Source of the DNA: Anaerolineaceae bacterium
GTDB lineage: Bacteria > Chloroflexota > Anaerolineae > Anaerolineales > Anaerolineaceae
Length of the DNA: 10,353 nucleotides
Direction: 5' to 3'
Assembly (NCBI GenBank): GCA_011620445.1
Contig: WOZB01000053.1
Span: forward strand, 1 to 10,353
Below are positions 8,553-10,353 of this stretch, piece by piece. The position numbers and the translations under genes are program-made. The number at the start of each line of letters is the position of its first letter. Within the stretch, counting starts at the first letter, position 1. The notes beneath the pieces were generated by a model. That model saw nothing but the letters and a program-made list of their open reading frames with translations, made no database searches and had not been told where the DNA came from.

Positions 8553-8856
8553 CGCCCAAAGCTTACATCCATCAGACATGCCTAAGCCCTGAGCAACCGG
8601 CCGGGTACCACACCGATACCGAGGCAAAGAGGCTTATCGATAGATGCAGATCATTGGGGTTCAGGCGGGACTGAAGATAAATAATCTTTGCCCCAGGCAG
8701 AGTATAAACCCAGTCCACACGTCCCTATTTTCTGTTATCGTCAGTCTAAATAGTCCCCAAATCAAAACTTCAACGGGCTTGACCGATCCAATTGCGCCTA
8801 TACTGGGCTGATGGGAATTGTTTACTATCTTGGAAACCTGAAGCTAAAGCCCAGAG

Positions 8857-8911
8857 CTCGGTCAACTGATAAATGTTGCAAATATGACCACCGCAATCAG
8901 AACTCGGTCAA
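8857..8911. repeat. Direct repeat CTCGGTCAA, two copies, with a third inverted copy nearby
   Basis: CTCGGTCAA occurs at 8857-8865 and 8903-8911, 46 bases apart. An inverted copy of its core, TTGACCGA, lies at 8779-8786. These sit just downstream of the rhodanese stop codon on that gene's strand. They are short and could be chance, but they add to the excess of this motif in the gap. Confidence 0.4.
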
Positions 8912-8927
8912 GGGCTAGGCCTTAAAG

Positions 8928-9431
8928 CTAATTCCCGGTCACACTTGGGTAAACCGCCGCCACCCAATCGTTCATGCCTCCGGCCATGCTGGTTACGCTT
9001 TCATAACCGGCCTTCAGCAGGATGTCCCGCCCCTGCGCGCTGCGATTGCCCGAGCGGCACACCACCAAAATCTTGACGTCTTTCGGCACTTCAACCAGCC
9101 GGTTTTCAAGTTCCCCAAGCGGAATAAGCGTCGCGCCGGGGATGTGCCCCGCGGTCCACTCGCTCATCTCGCGCACATCCAGTACAAAGGCCCCCGCCTC
9201 GCGCAGCGTTGCTGCTTCCTGAACGTTCACTTCCCTTGCCAACCCCTCACTGTTGGCCTCTCCCGCCTGCCGGGTCAGCCACCATGTCGCGCCAAGGATC
9301 AGCACGCCAGCCAAGAGCCAGATCCATAATGGCAATGCCTTTCTGGATTTTTGGGCTAGACTCTTTTTGTCCGTCAACTTGTTTGGGCGCCCCTTGGGCG
9401 CAACGGACTGAGATTGGGCTGTTTTACTCAT
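8928..9431 (-). CDS. Membrane-anchored single-domain rhodanese-like protein
   Basis: Rhodanese domains carry sulfane sulfur or related thiol chemistry on a catalytic cysteine. From ATG 9431 the protein has 167 residues; an in-frame ATG at 9434 adds one Met. A basic, Lys/Arg-rich N-terminus (about 1-33) leads into one hydrophobic segment (about 34-53, PLWIWLLAGVLILGATWW), so the domain is probably tethered and faces outside, by the positive-inside rule. The rhodanese fold follows (about 65-165) with the hallmark strand FVLDVRE, GHIPGA and the active-site loop CRSGNRS, catalytic Cys at 125; MAGGMNDW near the end is also typical. The GAGG ribosome binding site is 3 bases from the first ATG but 6 from the second, so I prefer the second. 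A good promoter lies upstream. G+C is visibly higher than in the glucan synthase: 41 of 60 in row 9001-9060 against 28 of 60 in row 5101-5160. The physiological sulfur donor and acceptor are unknown. Confidence 0.92.
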   Translation of the reverse strand: MSKTAQSQSVAPKGRPNKLTDKKSLAQKSRKALPLWIWLLAGVLILGATWWLTRQAGEANSEGLAREVNVQEAATLREAGAFVLDVREMSEWTAGHIPGATLIPLGELENRLVEVPKDVKILVVCRSGNRSAQGRDILLKAGYESVTSMAGGMNDWVAAVYPSVTGN

Positions 9432-9467
9432 CATGGACCTCGTGTAATTTCAATTTGATTGCGCTGA

Positions 9468-9496
9468 ATTATACGCAAGTGAGAAAGTGTTTTCAC
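9468..9496 (-). promoter_or_regulatory. Sigma-70-type promoter of the rhodanese gene
   Basis: On the minus strand the -10 box is a perfect TATAAT (9473-9468). GTGAAA (9496-9491), four of six matches to the -35 consensus, lies exactly 17 bases upstream. Transcription would start near 9461, giving a leader of about 30 bases before the ribosome binding site and ATG. The -35 region overlaps a small dyad, AGTG-TTTT-CACT. Confidence 0.6.
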
Positions 9497-9641
9497 TACC
9501 CAGAGTCTCACTAAACCTATACAAACAGGCTGGCAGAGCTAGACTGACGTATGCAGGCCGGCAAGAAAATTCGCTCCGGCTCCCTTATGCTAAGCGCCTG
9601 CGAACGGCTTTAAATGCCTAAACAAACACGGTCATCTGTAC

Positions 9642-9707
9642 TGACCCGGCTGAATACTCTAATCAATAATTTGCTAGTTTGCCAGTATTAGTCCAAAATT
9701 CGGGTCA
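9642..9707. repeat. Nested inverted repeat upstream of the lyase gene
   Basis: Outer arms TGACCCG (9642-9648) and CGGGTCA (9701-9707) match exactly. Inside them AATACT (9653-9658) and AGTATT (9684-9689) also match exactly. The right outer arm overlaps the second copy of TCAATAAT. It could be an operator pair or an RNA fold; both ideas are inference. Confidence 0.35.
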
Positions 9708-9794
9708 ATAATCGGAGTAATTCGTGATCAACTAACGCGAATGGAAAATCATTTACTTCCTGCCCTCGCTTTCATCAGTAAATCCTCCTACATC

Positions 9795-9800
9795 TATTAT
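9795..9800 (+). promoter_or_regulatory. Weak candidate -10 box for the lyase gene
   Basis: TATTAT matches the -10 consensus at five of six positions. About 17 bases upstream only TCATCA is found, a poor -35 box, so an activator would be needed. A start near 9807 would put the GGGG-to-CCCC leader hairpin at the very 5' end of the message. Confidence 0.25.
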
Positions 9801-9808
9801 TACGTTTA

Positions 9809-9845
9809 GGGGCATTTCCGGCTGGATCGAGCCGGTGATGACCCC
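9809..9845 (+). promoter_or_regulatory. Strong leader hairpin of the lyase gene
   Basis: CCGGCT (9818-9823) pairs perfectly with AGCCGG (9830-9835) around a 6-base loop. After a small internal loop, GGGGCAT (9809-9815) pairs with ATG-A-CCCC (9838-9845), with one bulged A. Thirteen pairs form in total. No T-run follows directly, so it is not a standard terminator. It ends 81 bases before the lyase ATG and may affect message stability or regulation. Confidence 0.5.
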
Positions 9846-9915
9846 TTACCTTGCATCCCTACCAACCCTCTGAGGTTCGGCGCGCGATCCCTTTTTCCGT
9901 TTTTCTACAACCATT

Positions 9916-9921
9916 AAAGGA
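9916..9921 (+). promoter_or_regulatory. Ribosome binding site of the lyase gene
   Basis: AAAGGA ends five bases before ATG 9927. It fixes the start of this gene. Confidence 0.7.
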
Positions 9922-9926
9922 ACATC

Positions 9927-10353
9927 ATGAATATTCGTTTATCTTCGGGAAAACTTTTGCCGATTGAAATGTACAAAATTAAAATCGTCCAGGAAACATC
10001 CCTGCCAACAATCGCTCAACGCCAGCAGGCCATCACCGCGGCCGGCTTCAATACTTTCCTCCTGCGCACACGCGATATCTTCCTGGATATGCTTACCGAT
10101 AGTGACACCAATGCCATGAGCGACCGTCAACTCTCCGCCATGATGGTTGCCGATGACGCTTATGCCGGTTCTGAGAGTTTCTACCGCCTGGCCGACGCCG
10201 TACGCGATGTGCTCGGCTTCAATCTCGTCATGCCCATCCACCAGGGTTGCGCCGCCGAGCATCTGTTGGCCAAAACCTTCGTCAAACCCGGCAGCCTGGT
10301 GCTAATGAACTATCACTTCACTACCTCCAAAGCCCATATCGACCTGACTGGCG
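9927..10353 (+). CDS. Tryptophanase/tyrosine phenol-lyase family protein, first 142 residues
   Basis: The N-terminal third of a PLP-dependent beta-eliminating lyase is visible; the catalytic lysine and most of the fold lie beyond the right edge. Family members split tryptophan to indole, or tyrosine to phenol, with pyruvate and ammonia. Compared from memory with Citrobacter tyrosine phenol-lyase, I see AGFNTFLL (39-46), LTDSDTNAMSD (56-66), DDAYAGSESFYRL (76-88), HQGCAAE (105-111) and HFTTS (130-134). These resemble tyrosine phenol-lyase (LTDSGTNAMSD, DEAYAGSENFYHL, HQGRGAE) more than tryptophanase. Cofactor-site positions matching T49, S51, Y71 and T124 are kept, but the Arg of QGR is Cys108 and the Gly of DSGT is Asp60. 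The substrate is therefore open; it may be a divergent lyase subfamily. Codons favour G/C in the third position after the first 20, unlike the glucan synthase. It is divergent from the rhodanese gene and has a 5' leader with a strong hairpin. Confidence 0.88.
   Translation, partial: MNIRLSSGKLLPIEMYKIKIVQETSLPTIAQRQQAITAAGFNTFLLRTRDIFLDMLTDSDTNAMSDRQLSAMMVADDAYAGSESFYRLADAVRDVLGFNLVMPIHQGCAAEHLLAKTFVKPGSLVLMNYHFTTSKAHIDLTG

Larger units (their letters stand above)
8106..8927. other. 822-base gap without a convincing gene
   Basis: Both strands lack a plausible gene. The longest open stretch (plus strand, 8209-8526) would begin with TTG, has no ribosome binding site and encodes a low-complexity sequence with no recognisable domain. 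The left half is AT-rich: row 8401-8460 has 22 G/C in 60. The gap holds the leader hairpins of the stress protein, a 40-bp dyad with an adjoining candidate promoter, a 9-bp-stem hairpin, a possible folded segment near 8621-8694, and repeated GGTCAA/TTGACC motifs. I see no tRNA, insertion sequence or CRISPR in it. Confidence 0.6.
9435..9926. other. Divergent intergenic region between rhodanese and lyase genes
   Basis: This 492-base stretch separates two divergent genes and has no convincing coding region. It holds the rhodanese promoter at its left end. A GC-rich patch (9553-9601) has nested inverted repeats: GCAG with CTGC at its ends and GCCGG (9557-9561) with CCGGC (9576-9580). Further right are a nested dyad (9642-9707), the direct repeat TCAATAAT (9663-9670 and 9705-9712), a weak candidate promoter and a strong leader hairpin. 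No tRNA or mobile element is seen. Confidence 0.55.

Noticed and set aside
8591..8642. Palindromes CCGGCCGG and TATCGATA as restriction or recombination sites
   Set aside because: Eight-base palindromes are common by chance, and no integrase or repeat boundary accompanies them.
8580..8660. c-di-GMP-type riboswitch suggested by GCAAAG and CCGGCC fragments
   Set aside because: The fragments are in the wrong order and context for the GEMM consensus, and no downstream plus-strand gene exists.
8779..8804. Plus-strand promoter TTGACC with TATACT
   Set aside because: The spacing is only 14 bases and no plus-strand gene follows.
9939..10262. Open reading frame of 107 codons on the minus strand
   Set aside because: It is antisense to the clearly homologous lyase gene and carries no family signature of its own.

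Overview
The window holds three complete or nearly complete genes on the minus strand and the start of one gene on the plus strand. Base composition is moderate (about half G+C) in the large gene and visibly higher in the last two. The gene set (a giant cyclic beta-1,2-glucan synthase homologue, a tandem universal stress protein, a membrane-anchored rhodanese and a tryptophanase/tyrosine phenol-lyase family enzyme) would fit an anaerobic or facultative environmental bacterium. My best guess is Chloroflexota (Anaerolineae-like), but this rests on general impression; no rRNA or marker gene is present to confirm it.

Layout. Positions 7110 down to 1 are one uninterrupted minus-strand reading frame: 2,370 codons without a stop, running off the left edge. 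It is a cyclic beta-1,2-glucan synthase (NdvB/ChvB/Cgs family) with an N-terminal cytoplasmic part, a membrane-embedded GT84 glycosyltransferase, a glucoamylase-like domain and the beginning of the C-terminal GH94 phosphorylase-like part. Immediately upstream on the same strand, 8105 to 7110, is a two-domain universal stress protein whose stop codon overlaps the synthase start codon by one base, so the two form a tightly coupled operon. An AT-rich, apparently non-coding gap (8106 to 8927) carries several inverted repeats, a candidate promoter for the operon and a recurring GGTCAA/TTGACC motif. Then comes a membrane-anchored single-domain rhodanese (9431 to 8928, minus strand) with a good sigma-70-like promoter. 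A 490-base divergent intergenic region with nested dyads and a leader hairpin separates it from the first 142 codons of a tryptophanase/tyrosine phenol-lyase homologue (9927 to the right edge, plus strand).

How the genes may work together. The stress protein and glucan synthase are probably co-translated, suggesting that an envelope or osmoprotective glucan is made under the same conditions as a nucleotide-binding stress protein, or is controlled by it. The rhodanese and the lyase are divergently transcribed and both could touch sulfur/amino-acid metabolism, but no direct link is visible. The most interesting items are the coupled stress-protein/glucan-synthase operon with its mutually exclusive leader hairpins, the 40-bp dyad at its candidate promoter, and the altered cofactor-site residues of the lyase.
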